Below are positions 1 through 9,023 of a stretch of DNA of 64,000 bases, in pieces. This stretch comes from Streptomyces griseocarneus. GTDB lineage: Bacteria; Actinomycetota; Actinomycetes; Streptomycetales; Streptomycetaceae. Below the pieces are notes generated by a model. It was not told the origin of the DNA. It searched no databases and was given only the letters and a program-made list of their open reading frames with translations. Numbering within the stretch: position 1 is the first letter of the stretch; each line of letters opens with the position of its first letter. The stretch is from assembly GCF_014655595.1 (NCBI RefSeq), contig NZ_BNBL01000009.1:62001-126000 (forward strand), in the 5' to 3' direction. The translations under genes were made by a program, and so were the position numbers.

Positions 1-71
1 GAGTGATCATCGGACTGTTCGCCCGCGCGGCCGGCGCCCGGCGCGAGGCCGCCGCGGTCCGTACTCCGTGA
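1..71 (+). CDS. C-terminal end of an unidentified, probably membrane protein (partial)
   Basis: The reading frame is open from the left edge and stops with TGA at 69-71. The 22 visible residues begin VIIGLFARAAGARRE, a short hydrophobic run followed by a basic tail, as at the end of many ABC permeases. Its stop overlaps the GTG start of the histidine kinase in a GTGA junction, so the genes are probably co-translated. In actinobacteria a LuxR-type two-component system directly behind an ABC permease is common, but the family cannot be fixed from this fragment. Confidence 0.55.
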   Translation, partial: VIIGLFARAAGARREAAAVRTP

Positions 72-1339
72 CGGCCGCGCTGCGCCGCCTGGCCGGCGCG
101 ACGCTGGGCCACCGGGCCCGGCTGCGCTGGGTGCATCTGCTGCTCGGCGGCGCGCTGCTGATGCCCTATTACCTGCTGACGAGCACCGTGGTGTCGGTGT
201 TCGTCCCCGGCGCCGTCGGCCTCTTCCTGCGCCCGTCCGTGGCCTGGCAGTTCGCCACCTTCGCGCTGTCCCTCCCGCCCGCCGCCGTGATGGGGCTCTA
301 CCCGCTCGTACGGCCGCTGACGGCCGGCGCGGTGCGGGCCCTGTGCGGGGTGCCGAGGGAGGAGCTGGACGCCCGCCCCAGCCGGTCGTGGGCGGCGCGG
401 GGGCGCACGGCGACCTGGCACGTCCTGCACCTGCTGGCCGGCGGGATCGTCAGCGGGATGTCGCTGGCCGCCCCGCCCGCCGCGCTGTACCTGCTCGTCC
501 TTCCGCTGCTGGGCGACACCGGCCGGGCCCGCGACACCGGCTGGGGCCTCTTCTTCCGGGGCCCCGGCCTGGCGCTGGCCCCGGTGGCCGGGCTGGGGCT
601 GCTGGCGCTGGTCGTCGGCACCTCCTGGGCCGCCGGCACCCTGCTGGCGCGCTGCGCCCCCGTCCTGCTGGGGCCGACGGCGGCCGACCGCCTCGCCGAG
701 GCCGAGCAGCACGCCATGCGGCTGGCCCTGCGCAACCGGCTGGCCCGGGAGCTGCACGACTCGGTCGGGCACGCGCTCAGTGCGGTGTCCCTGCAGGCGA
801 GCGCCGCGCGCAGGGTCCTGGAGAGCGACCCGGAGTTCGCCCGGCAGGCCCTGGCCGCCATCGAGGAGACCACGCGCGAGGCGGTCGGCGAGCTCGACAC
901 CGTCCTCGGCCTGCTGCGCGAGGACGGCCCCGCCTCCTCCGCGCCCGCCCCCACCCTCGCCGGCCTGGACGGCCTCCTGCAGCGCACCCGCGCGGCGGGC
1001 GGCACGGTCGACTGCGCCGCGCCCCGGGGCCTGGAGAAGATACCGCCGGTCGTCTCCCGCGAGGCGTACCGGATCGTGCAGGAAGGCCTCAGCAACGCCC
1101 TGCGGCACGCGGGCCCGGTGCCCGTGGCCCTGCGGATCACCCTGGACGACGACGACCTGGAGGTCACCTTGGAGAACCCCGTGCGGCCCACCGCCGCCCA
1201 CCGCCGCCCGGGCGGCGGCCGCGGACTGACCGGCATCGCCGAGCGCGCCCGGCTGCTGCGCGGCAGCGCCGCCTCGGGCGAACGCGACGGCGTGTGGCGG
1301 CTGTCGGTGCGCCTGCCCCTGCGGGGGGACGCCCGGTGA
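68..1339 (+). CDS. Sensor histidine kinase, NarL/DesK-type (HisKA_3)
   Basis: Membrane-bound histidine kinase that should autophosphorylate and pass phosphate to the response regulator encoded directly behind it. The 423 residues hold several hydrophobic segments in the first ~200 positions. The dimerisation/phosphoacceptor motif RELHDSVGHALS follows with His230, then an N box near 331-349 (REAYRIVQEGLSNALRHAG) and a G box near 383-395 (GGGRGLTGIAERA). These are the hallmarks of the HisKA_3 class paired with LuxR-type regulators. The GTG start at 68 overlaps the previous stop, and its own TGA at 1337-1339 overlaps the regulator's GTG. The input signal is unknown. No separate extracellular sensor domain is visible, so sensing may occur in or near the membrane. 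Confidence 0.93.
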   Translation: MTAALRRLAGATLGHRARLRWVHLLLGGALLMPYYLLTSTVVSVFVPGAVGLFLRPSVAWQFATFALSLPPAAVMGLYPLVRPLTAGAVRALCGVPREELDARPSRSWAARGRTATWHVLHLLAGGIVSGMSLAAPPAALYLLVLPLLGDTGRARDTGWGLFFRGPGLALAPVAGLGLLALVVGTSWAAGTLLARCAPVLLGPTAADRLAEAEQHAMRLALRNRLARELHDSVGHALSAVSLQASAARRVLESDPEFARQALAAIEETTREAVGELDTVLGLLREDGPASSAPAPTLAGLDGLLQRTRAAGGTVDCAAPRGLEKIPPVVSREAYRIVQEGLSNALRHAGPVPVALRITLDDDDLEVTLENPVRPTAAHRRPGGGRGLTGIAERARLLRGSAASGERDGVWRLSVRLPLRGDAR

Positions 1340-1995
1340 CGCCGATACGCATCGTCCTCGCCGACGACGAGCGCCTGGTCCGCACCGCCCTGCGGGCCAT
1401 CCTGGGCGCGGAGCCGGGGCTGGAGGTCGTCGGCGAGGCCACCACCGGCGCGGAGGCCGTCTCGCTGGTGCGCGAGACGCGCCCCGACATCGTGCTGATG
1501 GACGTGCGGATGCCCGAGGTCGACGGCATCCGGGCCACCGAGCGCATCCTGGCCACCATGGACGCCCCGCCCCGCGTCATCGTCGTCACCACCTTCGAGA
1601 ACGACAGCTACGTCTACGACGCCCTGCGCGCCGGGGCCTCCGGCTTCCTCCTCAAGCGGGCGGGCGCCGACGAACTGGTCCAGGCCGTACGGGTGGTGGC
1701 CCGCAGCGACTCGCTGCTCTTCCCCTCGGCGGTACGGGCGCTGGCGGCCGCCCACACCGTCCGGCGGAGCGACGACGCGGCGCGCAGGCTGCGCGAGCGG
1801 CTGTCGGGGCGGGAGAGCGAGGTGCTCGAGCTGATGACGGCCGGGCTGTCGAACGCCGAGATCGCCGAACGGATGGACGTGGGGCCGGCGACGGTCAAGT
1901 CGCACGTGGCGGCGGTGCTGGCCAAGCTGGGGGTGCGCGACCGCACCCAGGCGGTCATCGCCGCCTACGAGTGCGGCTTCGTCTCCCTCCGCTGA
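1336..1995 (+). CDS. Response regulator, NarL/LuxR family
   Basis: DNA-binding partner of the preceding kinase, 219 residues. The N-terminal receiver domain shows the acidic pair LADDE, the phospho-acceptor Asp56 in DIVLMDVRMP, the conserved Thr in VVTTF and Lys in FLLKR. The C-terminal LuxR helix-turn-helix (about 150-215) contains LSGRESEVLELMTAGLSNAE and the recognition-helix region VGPATVKSHV. The GTG start at 1336 overlaps the kinase stop in GTGA, so the two are translationally coupled. It is followed convergently by the serine hydrolase gene, about 50 bp away. Target genes are unknown; an adjacent transporter is the usual target for this arrangement. Confidence 0.95.
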   Translation: MTPIRIVLADDERLVRTALRAILGAEPGLEVVGEATTGAEAVSLVRETRPDIVLMDVRMPEVDGIRATERILATMDAPPRVIVVTTFENDSYVYDALRAGASGFLLKRAGADELVQAVRVVARSDSLLFPSAVRALAAAHTVRRSDDAARRLRERLSGRESEVLELMTAGLSNAEIAERMDVGPATVKSHVAAVLAKLGVRDRTQAVIAAYECGFVSLR

Positions 1996-2044
1996 CGCGG
2001 GCCCGGCCGGCCCGGGCGGAGGGAGACGTCGCCGGACGCGGGCG

Positions 2045-3184
2045 TCAGCCGATGCAGTCGTGCACGGCCTTGATCAGCACGGCGTTCTCCGGAGCGGCGC
2101 CGCCGGGGAAGGCGAAGCGGCGCCGGTTGTAGCCGTAGGCCAGGCCGGTGCTGGGGTCGGCGAGCGCCTGCGAGCCGGCCGCGCCGCTGTGCCCGAAGGC
2201 CCGCGCGCCGAGGAAGGGGTAGTCGGCCGACGAGGAGGCGAAGCCCAGCCCGAAGACGTTCTGCCCGCCCAGCACCAGGTCGTGGCCGCTCGAGTGCGGC
2301 TGGGCGAACTCGGCCGCCGTCGCGGGCGTCAGCAGCGGCGCCTTGCCGTCGACCTCGCTGATGGCGGCCGCGTACATGCGCGCGAGTCCGCGCGCGGAGG
2401 CCACGCCGCCCACCGAGGCGGGCCCGGCGGCGCGGACGGCCCGGGAGTTGGGCAGGGCCTCGAGGACCGTGGGCACCACGTGGTTGCGGTTGAAGGCGAT
2501 GCCCCGCCAGCTGTGGGCGCCTCCCGTCGTCTCCGCCAGAGCGCGCTTCTGCTCGGGCGTGGGGTCCATGGGCTGGATGTCGAGCACCCGGTGCTCGTGC
2601 TCCTCGGGCAGGCCCAGGTGGAAGTCGATGCCGTACGGTGCCCGGATCCGCGTCTCGTAGACCTCCTGGAGGCTCGAGCCGGTCGCGCGCCGGACGATCT
2701 CGCCGGTCAGGGCCCCGATGACGAAGGCGTGGTAGCCGAAGGCGGCACCCGGCCGCCAGAAGGGACGCTGGGCGGCCAGCCGCCGGGCGAGGGCGCGGTC
2801 GTCGGCCAGCTCCTCGGCGGTGAAGCCGCCGTCGACGCCGATCACGCCAGCGCGGTGCGCCAGCAGGTCGCGAAGGGTGACGTCCTCCTTGCCCGCGGCG
2901 CCGAACTCGGGCCAGTAGTGACGCACCTCCTTGTCCAGCTCCAGCGTGCCGTCCTGCACCAGCAGCGCCACGGTCAGGTGCGCGGCGCCCTTGGTGGAGG
3001 AGAACACTCCGGTGAGCGAGTCCCCCGTGATCTCCGGTCCGCCCCACAGGTCCACGACCTGTCGTCCGCCGACATAGGCGACCAGCTGGGCGGAGTGCCC
3101 GGCGCGCTCCTGCGCCAGCGTGGCCTCGAAGGCCTCGCGCACCGGCTCGAACCCCTCGGCGACGGTGCCCTGCGCGACAGTCAT
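2045..3184 (-). CDS. Serine hydrolase, beta-lactamase/EstB-like family
   Basis: Predicted cytoplasmic penicillin-binding-fold hydrolase of 379 residues, more likely an esterase than a true beta-lactamase. Residues 62-65 (SSTK) give the nucleophile Ser62 and base Lys65 of the SxxK motif. A YHAF segment stands where the Tyr motif is expected, and HSGAAG near the C-terminus is the HxG-type third motif. No signal peptide is visible. The ATG at 3184 was chosen because GGGGGGAC lies at good spacing upstream and the N-terminus MTVAQGTVAEGFEPVREAF starts the conserved region. The substrate cannot be inferred from context. Confidence 0.85.
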   Translation of the reverse strand: MTVAQGTVAEGFEPVREAFEATLAQERAGHSAQLVAYVGGRQVVDLWGGPEITGDSLTGVFSSTKGAAHLTVALLVQDGTLELDKEVRHYWPEFGAAGKEDVTLRDLLAHRAGVIGVDGGFTAEELADDRALARRLAAQRPFWRPGAAFGYHAFVIGALTGEIVRRATGSSLQEVYETRIRAPYGIDFHLGLPEEHEHRVLDIQPMDPTPEQKRALAETTGGAHSWRGIAFNRNHVVPTVLEALPNSRAVRAAGPASVGGVASARGLARMYAAAISEVDGKAPLLTPATAAEFAQPHSSGHDLVLGGQNVFGLGFASSSADYPFLGARAFGHSGAAGSQALADPSTGLAYGYNRRRFAFPGGAAPENAVLIKAVHDCIG

Positions 3185-3324
3185 TGATGTCCCCCCACAA
3201 TCAAGATCGGAAGCAGCTGTGCCCACCCCAGCCGCCCCGGCCGTTCGAATATTCCCCGCCCCATTCGGGCCCCGGGTCATGGAACCGTAAAGCCCCATGA
3301 CTCGTTACCCGGGACATGACCGCT

Positions 3325-4527
3325 ATGACACCCGGCTCGAACATCCCCCTCTCCGTCGCCCGTGTGACGGTGGACGTCACCGCCCCGGTGCGGCTCGACG
3401 TTTCGGGCCTGCTGCTCACCGCCGACGGCAAGGTGCGCTCCGACGACGACTTCGTCTTCTACAACCAGCCCAGCGGCCCGGGCGTGACCCACCGGGCCGC
3501 GTCCGGCGCCACGCCCGACGCGATCACCGTCGACACCGCGGCCGTCCCCGCCGCCATCGAGAAGATCGTGGTCACGGCGAGCCCGGACGCCCAGGGCGCC
3601 ACCTTCGCCGGCATCGAGCCGACCGCGACCGTCCGCAACGCCGACGACGGCTCGGTGCTCGCCACGTTCACCCCGCCCCGGCTGGGCGCGGAGACGGCGC
3701 TGCTGGTCGTGGAGGTCTACCGCCGCAACGGCGCGTGGAAGGTCCGGGCGGTCGGCCAGGGGTATGCCGACGGCCTCGCGGGCATCGCCACGGACTTCGG
3801 CGTGAGCGTCGAGGAGCCGGCCCCGGCGGCGGCCCCGCCGGTGGCGGCCCCGGCGGCCGTCCCGCCCATGCCCGTCACCGCTCCCCCGGCGCCCCAGCAC
3901 GCACCCGCAGCGCCCGCGGCGCCCGCGGCGCCCGCGCCCGTCGCGCCCGGCAAGATCAACCTCGACAAGGGCCGGGTGAGCCTCCGCAAAAACGAGACGG
4001 TCTCCCTGGTCAAGGGCGGACAGCCGCTGACCCGTTCGGTGAAGATGGGCCTGGGCTGGGAGCCCGCCTGGAACAGCCGGGCCATCGACCTGGACGCCTC
4101 GGTCATCGCCTACGGCCCCGACCGCAACATGATCGACGCCTGTTACTTCGGCCGCCTGCAGATCCTCAACGGCGCCATCCAGCACTCGGGCGACAACCTC
4201 ACCGGCGACGGCTCGGGCGACGACGAGACCATCACCGTCCACATGGGCGGCCTGCCGCCGGAGGTGACGGGCCTGGTCTTCACGGTCAGCTCGTTCAACG
4301 GCCAGAAGTTCACCGAGGTCGCCAAGGCCTACTGCCGCCTCCTCGACGCCCAGACCGGCGAGGAGCTCGTCCGCTTCGACCTGACCGGGTCCGAGCCGAA
4401 GACGGGCGTCCTGATGTGCAAGTTCATCCGCCAGTTCTCCGGCGAGTGGGAGATGACGGCCATGGGCGACTACGTCAAGGCCAAGACGGTCCGCGACCTG
4501 GTGAAGCCGGCCGCGCAGGCGCTGTAG
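3325..4527 (+). CDS. Tandem TerD-domain stress protein (TerA-like)
   Basis: Cytoplasmic tellurite-resistance/general stress family protein with two TerD-like domains. The first (about 1-155) begins with the family N-terminus MTPGSNIPL and contains DDDFVFYNQP. A low-complexity Ala/Pro linker follows (about 160-205). The second domain (about 210-395) keeps the acidic calcium-binding pattern (DLDASV and GDNLTGDGSGDDE). The equivalent acidic stretch in the first domain is degenerate, so only the second should bind calcium well. Two starts are possible: ATG 3316 (403 residues) or ATG 3325 (400). I chose 3325 because GGGA at 3311-3314 is well spaced for it and it begins with the conserved motif. 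A TerC homologue lies far away at 62466. Confidence 0.85.
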   Translation: MTPGSNIPLSVARVTVDVTAPVRLDVSGLLLTADGKVRSDDDFVFYNQPSGPGVTHRAASGATPDAITVDTAAVPAAIEKIVVTASPDAQGATFAGIEPTATVRNADDGSVLATFTPPRLGAETALLVVEVYRRNGAWKVRAVGQGYADGLAGIATDFGVSVEEPAPAAAPPVAAPAAVPPMPVTAPPAPQHAPAAPAAPAAPAPVAPGKINLDKGRVSLRKNETVSLVKGGQPLTRSVKMGLGWEPAWNSRAIDLDASVIAYGPDRNMIDACYFGRLQILNGAIQHSGDNLTGDGSGDDETITVHMGGLPPEVTGLVFTVSSFNGQKFTEVAKAYCRLLDAQTGEELVRFDLTGSEPKTGVLMCKFIRQFSGEWEMTAMGDYVKAKTVRDLVKPAAQAL

Positions 4528-4542
4528 CGCGGGGCGCGCGCC

Positions 4543-4580
4543 GAGCGGGCCCGGACCGTCGCGACGGTCCGGGCCGGCTC
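4543..4580. terminator. Bidirectional hairpin between convergent genes
   Basis: A 13-bp perfect stem GGCCCGGACCGTC (4548-4560) pairs with 4563-4575 across a 2-base gap, extended by a GAGC/GCTC stem after one mismatch. It sits between the stops of the TerD-like gene (4527) and the oxidoreductase (4582), so it can end transcription from both sides. There is no T-tract, as is usual in Streptomyces. Confidence 0.8.
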
Positions 4581-4581
4581 G

Positions 4582-5622
4582 TCATGGCCGGCGGCCGGGG
4601 GCCGGCGTCGGGCAGGTCCCGGTCGTGCCGCCGGGGAGCGGTACTCCGGCCAGCCTCCGGTAGGAGTCGAGCAGTGCGGCGGTGTCGTACGAGCTGGTGG
4701 TGACCAGCACCTCGTCGGCGGCGGTCCGTCGCACCAGGGCGGCGAGGGCGGCGGCCACGTCCTCCTCGGTCCCGTGGACGTGTCCGCGCAGCGCGTCCTC
4801 GTAGAGCGTGCGCTCCCGGTCCGTCATCTCCAGGGCCTCGATCTCCTCGGCGGGCCGCAGCGGAGGGAACGCGCCGTGCGTGCGCGAGTGAGCCAGCGCC
4901 CACGCCTCGGGGACGAGCAGCCGCCGGGCGGCCTCCCGGCTCCCGGCCACCGCGACGTTCCCCGCGACGACCACGTACGGCTCGTCCCGCCACGCCGAGG
5001 GCGTGAAGGCCGCGCGGTACCGCCCGATCGCGGCGACCGTCGCCTCGCCGCCCGTCACGCCCCCGATGACCAGGGCGGCCCCCGCCCGGGCCGCGACCTC
5101 GGCGCCCGCGTCGTTGGCCAGCACGAACAGCGGCACCCGCAGCCCCTCGGCCGGGAAGGCGTGCACCCCGGGAAAGCGCGGCGGGCCCCCGCCGAACCAC
5201 TCGGCGAGCTCCGTCAGCTGCTCGCCGAAGCCGGCCATCGCCTCCTTCTCCGTGCCCAGCGCCCGCCGGATGCCGTCCGTGAACCCCACCGACCGCCCGA
5301 GCCCCATGTCGATCCGGCCGGGGAAGAGCGACTCCAGCACCCCGAACTGCTCGGCGACCACCAGCGGCCGGTGGTTGGGCAGCATCACCCCGCCCGTGCC
5401 GACCCGGATGCGGGAGGTCGCCGCGGCCACCGCCGCCGCGAGCACGGCCGGCGCCGACCCGGCGACCCCCGGCACACTGTGGTGCTCCGACACCCAGAAC
5501 CGGTGGTAGCCGAGCGCCTCGGCCTCCCGCGCGAACCGCACGGTCCCGCGCAAGGCCTCGCCCGGATCCCGCCCCCACCGGGTGCGGGAGCGGTCGAGTA
5601 CGGAGAGCCGGAGAGGAGTCAC
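4582..5622 (-). CDS. LLM-class (luciferase-like) flavin-dependent oxidoreductase, MsnO8-like
   Basis: 346-residue TIM-barrel monooxygenase of the bacterial luciferase superfamily, expected to use reduced FMN or F420. The N-terminus LRLSVLDRSRTRWG, the segment FWVSEHHSVPGVAGSAP near 43-59, the GTGGVMLPNHRPLVVAEQF segment and FPGRIDMGLGRS are typical of this subfamily. The GTG start at 5622 has GAAGAGGGG directly upstream. It lies 24 bp downstream of the PhoX-like gene on the same strand and may be co-transcribed with it. The natural substrate is not predictable; relatives occur both in antibiotic clusters and as stand-alone genes. Confidence 0.87.
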   Translation of the reverse strand: MTPLRLSVLDRSRTRWGRDPGEALRGTVRFAREAEALGYHRFWVSEHHSVPGVAGSAPAVLAAAVAAATSRIRVGTGGVMLPNHRPLVVAEQFGVLESLFPGRIDMGLGRSVGFTDGIRRALGTEKEAMAGFGEQLTELAEWFGGGPPRFPGVHAFPAEGLRVPLFVLANDAGAEVAARAGAALVIGGVTGGEATVAAIGRYRAAFTPSAWRDEPYVVVAGNVAVAGSREAARRLLVPEAWALAHSRTHGAFPPLRPAEEIEALEMTDRERTLYEDALRGHVHGTEEDVAAALAALVRRTAADEVLVTTSSYDTAALLDSYRRLAGVPLPGGTTGTCPTPAPGRRP

Positions 5623-5646
5623 CCCCTCTTCAACATCACCGGGACG

Positions 5647-7104
5647 TCAGGATTCCCGGCGCCCCTGCCGCCGCCACGGCCCGGTGATCGCAAGCATGAT
5701 GCCGGGCTCCTGGAGGTTGGCGAACAGCGTCCGCCCGTCGGGCGAGAACGTCACCCCGGTGAACTCGCTGAACTCCGGCTTCTGCGGCGTGCCTATGTTG
5801 AGCTCGTTCCGCGCGACCGGGTACGTGCGCCCGTCGTCGGCGGCGCCGAACAGGTGCTGGACGCCCTCGCCGTCCTCCGCGATCACCAGGCCGCCGTACG
5901 GCGAGACGGTGATGTTGTCGGGGCCGTCGAAGGCACCGTCGCGGCCCGGGTCCTTGTTGACGCCGAGCAGCACCTTGAGCGTCAGCGTCCGGCGGCGCGG
6001 GTCGTAGAACCACACCTGGCCGTCGTGCTGGACCGGGCTCTCGTCCCGGGCGAAGGACGCCACCACGTAGACGCCGCCGTCGCCCCACCACATGCCCTCG
6101 AGCTTGCGCGCCCGGGTGACCGCGCCGGCCGCGAACTGCTTGCGCACGGGGACGGACCGCGCGTCGCGGTCGGGCACGTCCACCCAGTCCACGCCGTAGA
6201 CCGTGCCGACGCGCGTGGCCCGGGACAGGTCGTCCACGAACCGGCCGCCGGAGTCGAAGCACTTGAAGGCCTGCAGCACGCCGGCGTCGGCGGCGAGGGT
6301 CCGCAGCCGGCCGCGTCCGTGCCGGAAGCCGTGCGGCGGCGTCCAGCGGTAGAAGAGCCCGTTGGGGCCGGCGGCGTCCTCGGTGAGGTAGAGGTGGCCG
6401 CGGCCGGGGTCGACGACGACGGCCTCGTGGGCGTAACGCCCCAGCGCCTTGACCGGCTTGGGGGCGCGGTTGGCCCGCCGGTCGTGGGGGTCGACCTCGA
6501 AGACGTAGCCGTGGTCCTTCGTCATGCCGTTCTGGCCGGCCTTGTCCTCGGTCTCCTCGCAGGTCAGCCAGGTCCCCCACGGGGTGCTGCCGCCCGCGCA
6601 GTTGGTGGACGTACCGGCGATGCCGACCCACTCGGCCACGTGCTCGCCGTGCCGGGCCACCTCGACGACCGTGCAGCCGCCGGCCGCGGCCGGGTCGTAG
6701 ACGAGCCCCTCGGCGAGCGGCACGGGGTGCTTCCAGCCCGAGCGGGGGCCCCTGAGCTCGTGGTTGTTGACCAGCAGGGTCCGGCCGCGCGGCCCCTCGA
6801 ACGCGGCGGTGCCGTCGTGGTGGGAGGGCGTGGACTCCCCCGACTCGAGCCTGGTGACGCCGGTGCGCGTCACCACGCGGTAGGAGAAGCCGGCGGGCAG
6901 GGCGAGGAGGCCTGCCGGGTCGGGCCGCAGCGGCCCGTACCCGAGCCGGCCGGGCCGGGCGGCGTCCGGGCCCGCGGCGTCCGGCTCGGCGGCGAGGGCG
7001 CCCGGCGCGCTCGCCAGCGCCCCCACGCTGCCGGTCAGGGCCACGCCCGCCCCGGCGAGGGCGGACCGCTTGGCGAACTCTCTTCGGCTGAAGCCCATGC
7101 TCAT
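5647..7104 (-). CDS. Tat-exported PhoX-like phosphatase/esterase (DUF839 family)
   Basis: Exported protein of 485 residues. The N-terminus carries a twin-arginine signal (SRREFAKRS) followed by a hydrophobic segment ending in an Ala-rich cleavage region (LASAPGALAAEP). The mature part has the PhoX-family segments NCAGGSTPWGTWLTCEE, YVFEVDPHD and YAHEAVVVDP, and a C-terminal GVTFSPDGRTLFANLQEP typical of its beta-propeller. PhoX enzymes are calcium/iron-dependent alkaline phosphatases. Many actinobacterial homologues of this type are untested, so phosphatase activity is inferred. ATGs exist at 7110, 7104 and 7098; CTGGAG lies six bases before 7104. No obvious PHO box was seen upstream. Confidence 0.85.
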   Translation of the reverse strand: MSMGFSRREFAKRSALAGAGVALTGSVGALASAPGALAAEPDAAGPDAARPGRLGYGPLRPDPAGLLALPAGFSYRVVTRTGVTRLESGESTPSHHDGTAAFEGPRGRTLLVNNHELRGPRSGWKHPVPLAEGLVYDPAAAGGCTVVEVARHGEHVAEWVGIAGTSTNCAGGSTPWGTWLTCEETEDKAGQNGMTKDHGYVFEVDPHDRRANRAPKPVKALGRYAHEAVVVDPGRGHLYLTEDAAGPNGLFYRWTPPHGFRHGRGRLRTLAADAGVLQAFKCFDSGGRFVDDLSRATRVGTVYGVDWVDVPDRDARSVPVRKQFAAGAVTRARKLEGMWWGDGGVYVVASFARDESPVQHDGQVWFYDPRRRTLTLKVLLGVNKDPGRDGAFDGPDNITVSPYGGLVIAEDGEGVQHLFGAADDGRTYPVARNELNIGTPQKPEFSEFTGVTFSPDGRTLFANLQEPGIMLAITGPWRRQGRRES

Positions 7105-7315
7105 CGTCATCTCCAGGGGCGATACGGCCCCGGACCGCCCGGGACGCCGTCGCTACGGTCCCGTTGCCCGTGGAACACGCGATGAACACCCCCCGACGCC
7201 AACGCGACGACCGCCTTGCGGCCCCGTCGGGCCGGGGGCGGCCGCGACGGGGGGGCCGGTGCCGGGCGCCCCGGGGCCGCGCCCACACCCCGCAGGGGCC
7301 GGGTGCGGCGAGCCG

Positions 7316-8845
7316 TCAGCGGCGCGAGCGCGCCTTGAAGGCGGCCTTGCGGGCTTCCTTCGCCGTCTTCTTGTCGGGGTGCAGGCGCCCCATGGCCTCC
7401 AGGACCTCCGCCGTCGCGGGGTGGTCCACCCGCCAGGCGGCGTCGAAGAAGCCGCTGTGGCCGCTCACCAGGCCGACGACCAGGCCCCGCAGCTCCTCCG
7501 AGGCCGCCACGGCGTCGTCGCCGCGCGCCGCGAGCTGGGCGGCGATCGTGTCGATGGTCAGCCAGAAGACCATCGCCTCGCCCGGCTCGGGAATGTCGGC
7601 GGCGCCGCGCTCGGCGAGCCAGACGCGGGCGAGGCCGCCGAGCTGGGGGTCGTCGAGGACCTCGCGCAGCGCGGGCTCCGCCTCGGCGCCCAGGAGCGAG
7701 AGGGTCTGCTGGCAGGCGAGGCGGCGCCGGGGGGAGTCCTCGTCCGTGCCGCGCGCGGCGGCGAGGAGCTCACGGGCCGCGTCCAGCGGGGCGCGGCGGG
7801 CGAGCCACAGCTCGGTCTCGGTGCGGACCAGCCCCTCGGGGTGGCCGGGCAGCGCGGCGAGCAGCGCGCTCGCGTCGGCCTCGGCGAGGTCGCCGACGGC
7901 GGGCGCGTCGATGCCGGCGTCGAGCATGCGGGCCCGCACGCCGTAGAGGCCGAGGGGGGTCAGGGCGACCATGCCGTAGCGGCTGACGTCCTCCTCCTCG
8001 GGGACGTCGGAGACCACGCCGTCGACGGACTCGCGGATGTGGCCCTCCCCGTCGATCTCCTCGATGAGGGATTCGTCGACCGGCTGGTAGCGCACCAGGC
8101 CGGTCGGCTCGAGCAGCCGGAACTGGTCGTCGAGCCGCATCATCGCGTCGGAGACCTCTTCGAGGACGTCGTCCGTGGGCTCGTCCATGTCGTCGGGGAC
8201 GATCAGGGACGCGGCGAGCGCGGGCAGCGGTACGGACCGGCCGGCCTCGCCGTCGTCGATGGCGGTGAGGAGGTAGAGGTTGCCGAGGATGCCGTCGAGG
8301 AAGTCGGCCTCCTCCTCGGGGTTCCAGTCGATGGAGTCGAGGTCGATGTCACCGGTCTCGTCGAGCTGGTCGACGAGGTCGCCGAGGTCGGGCGTGGCGG
8401 CGTCGGCCAGGACGGTCTCCAGGCCGGCGAGCCAGACCTCGAGGATGTCCTGGGGGCTGCCGGAGGTCAGCGTGGCGAGCTCCTCGCCGACGCGGGCGGT
8501 GCCGGAGGGCTCGTCCTCGTCCTCGGCGGCCTCCTCGCCCTCGCCGCCGGCGGCCCGCTCCGGCTCCTCCTCCGTGAACTCCACCAGCCCGGTGTCGAGC
8601 GCGAGCTGCCAGGCCTCGGCGGTGTGGGTCGTGCCGTCCTCCTCGCCCTCCAGGCCGAGCAGCGCGGTCGCGGCCCGGAGCTGACCGGCGAGCAGTTCGC
8701 CGCCCGCGCCGACCGGGGTGCCCTCGCCCGCCCAGCGGGCGAGCTTCGCGGCGCGCGCGAACAGCGGCGCGCTGAGCGCGTCCCGCGCGAGCTCCGCGTC
8801 GGAGGGGAGCCGCACCGGCGGCATGGTCGGGCGGTCTCCGGACAT
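7316..8845 (-). CDS. Conserved acidic protein of unknown function
   Basis: I do not recognise a characterised family. The 509-residue product is rich in Glu, Asp, Ala and Leu, has a strongly acidic stretch around residues 98-112 (GGEGEEAAEDEDEPSG), no signal peptide or membrane segment, and a basic tail (KKTAKEARKAAFKARSRR). The N-terminal part (VRLPSDAELARDA, ARWAGEGTPVGAGGELL, TAEAWQLALDTGLVEF) resembles a hypothetical-protein type I remember as widespread in Streptomyces. The C-terminal half reads as short helical repeats. GAGGAG lies 10 bases before the ATG at 8845. About 205 bp separate its stop from the PhoX-like gene. Confidence 0.8.
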   Translation of the reverse strand: MSGDRPTMPPVRLPSDAELARDALSAPLFARAAKLARWAGEGTPVGAGGELLAGQLRAATALLGLEGEEDGTTHTAEAWQLALDTGLVEFTEEEPERAAGGEGEEAAEDEDEPSGTARVGEELATLTSGSPQDILEVWLAGLETVLADAATPDLGDLVDQLDETGDIDLDSIDWNPEEEADFLDGILGNLYLLTAIDDGEAGRSVPLPALAASLIVPDDMDEPTDDVLEEVSDAMMRLDDQFRLLEPTGLVRYQPVDESLIEEIDGEGHIRESVDGVVSDVPEEEDVSRYGMVALTPLGLYGVRARMLDAGIDAPAVGDLAEADASALLAALPGHPEGLVRTETELWLARRAPLDAARELLAAARGTDEDSPRRRLACQQTLSLLGAEAEPALREVLDDPQLGGLARVWLAERGAADIPEPGEAMVFWLTIDTIAAQLAARGDDAVAASEELRGLVVGLVSGHSGFFDAAWRVDHPATAEVLEAMGRLHPDKKTAKEARKAAFKARSRR

Positions 8846-8994
8846 CAGGGGGGCATCTCCTCGTCGGTTCGGCCGCGCCCGGGTTGCGTCGGTGATCGGG
8901 GCGCGCGAGGCTCCAGCGTAGACGGGTTTCGTCCCGTGCCGCCCGGTTCATGGGCCCGGCGTCGGACCCAGCAAAGCGGAATGCCCGCGACCTC

Positions 8995-9023
8995 TTGACA
9001 ACTGCCCCGCCCGCACCGGACAT
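8995..9023 (+). promoter_or_regulatory. Candidate sigma-70-type promoter for the secreted nuclease gene
   Basis: A perfect TTGACA (8995-9000) is followed after 17 bases by GGACAT (9018-9023), a modest -10 element. It lies about 110 bp before the GTG start at 9135 in a 289-bp divergent intergenic region. The -35 match and spacing are good; the -10 is weak. Confidence 0.35.

Noticed and set aside
4774..7185. An 803-codon plus-strand frame across the oxidoreductase and PhoX-like genes
   Set aside because: Composition is Arg/Pro/Gly-rich without motifs, while both minus-strand genes have signal or family motifs and ribosome sites.
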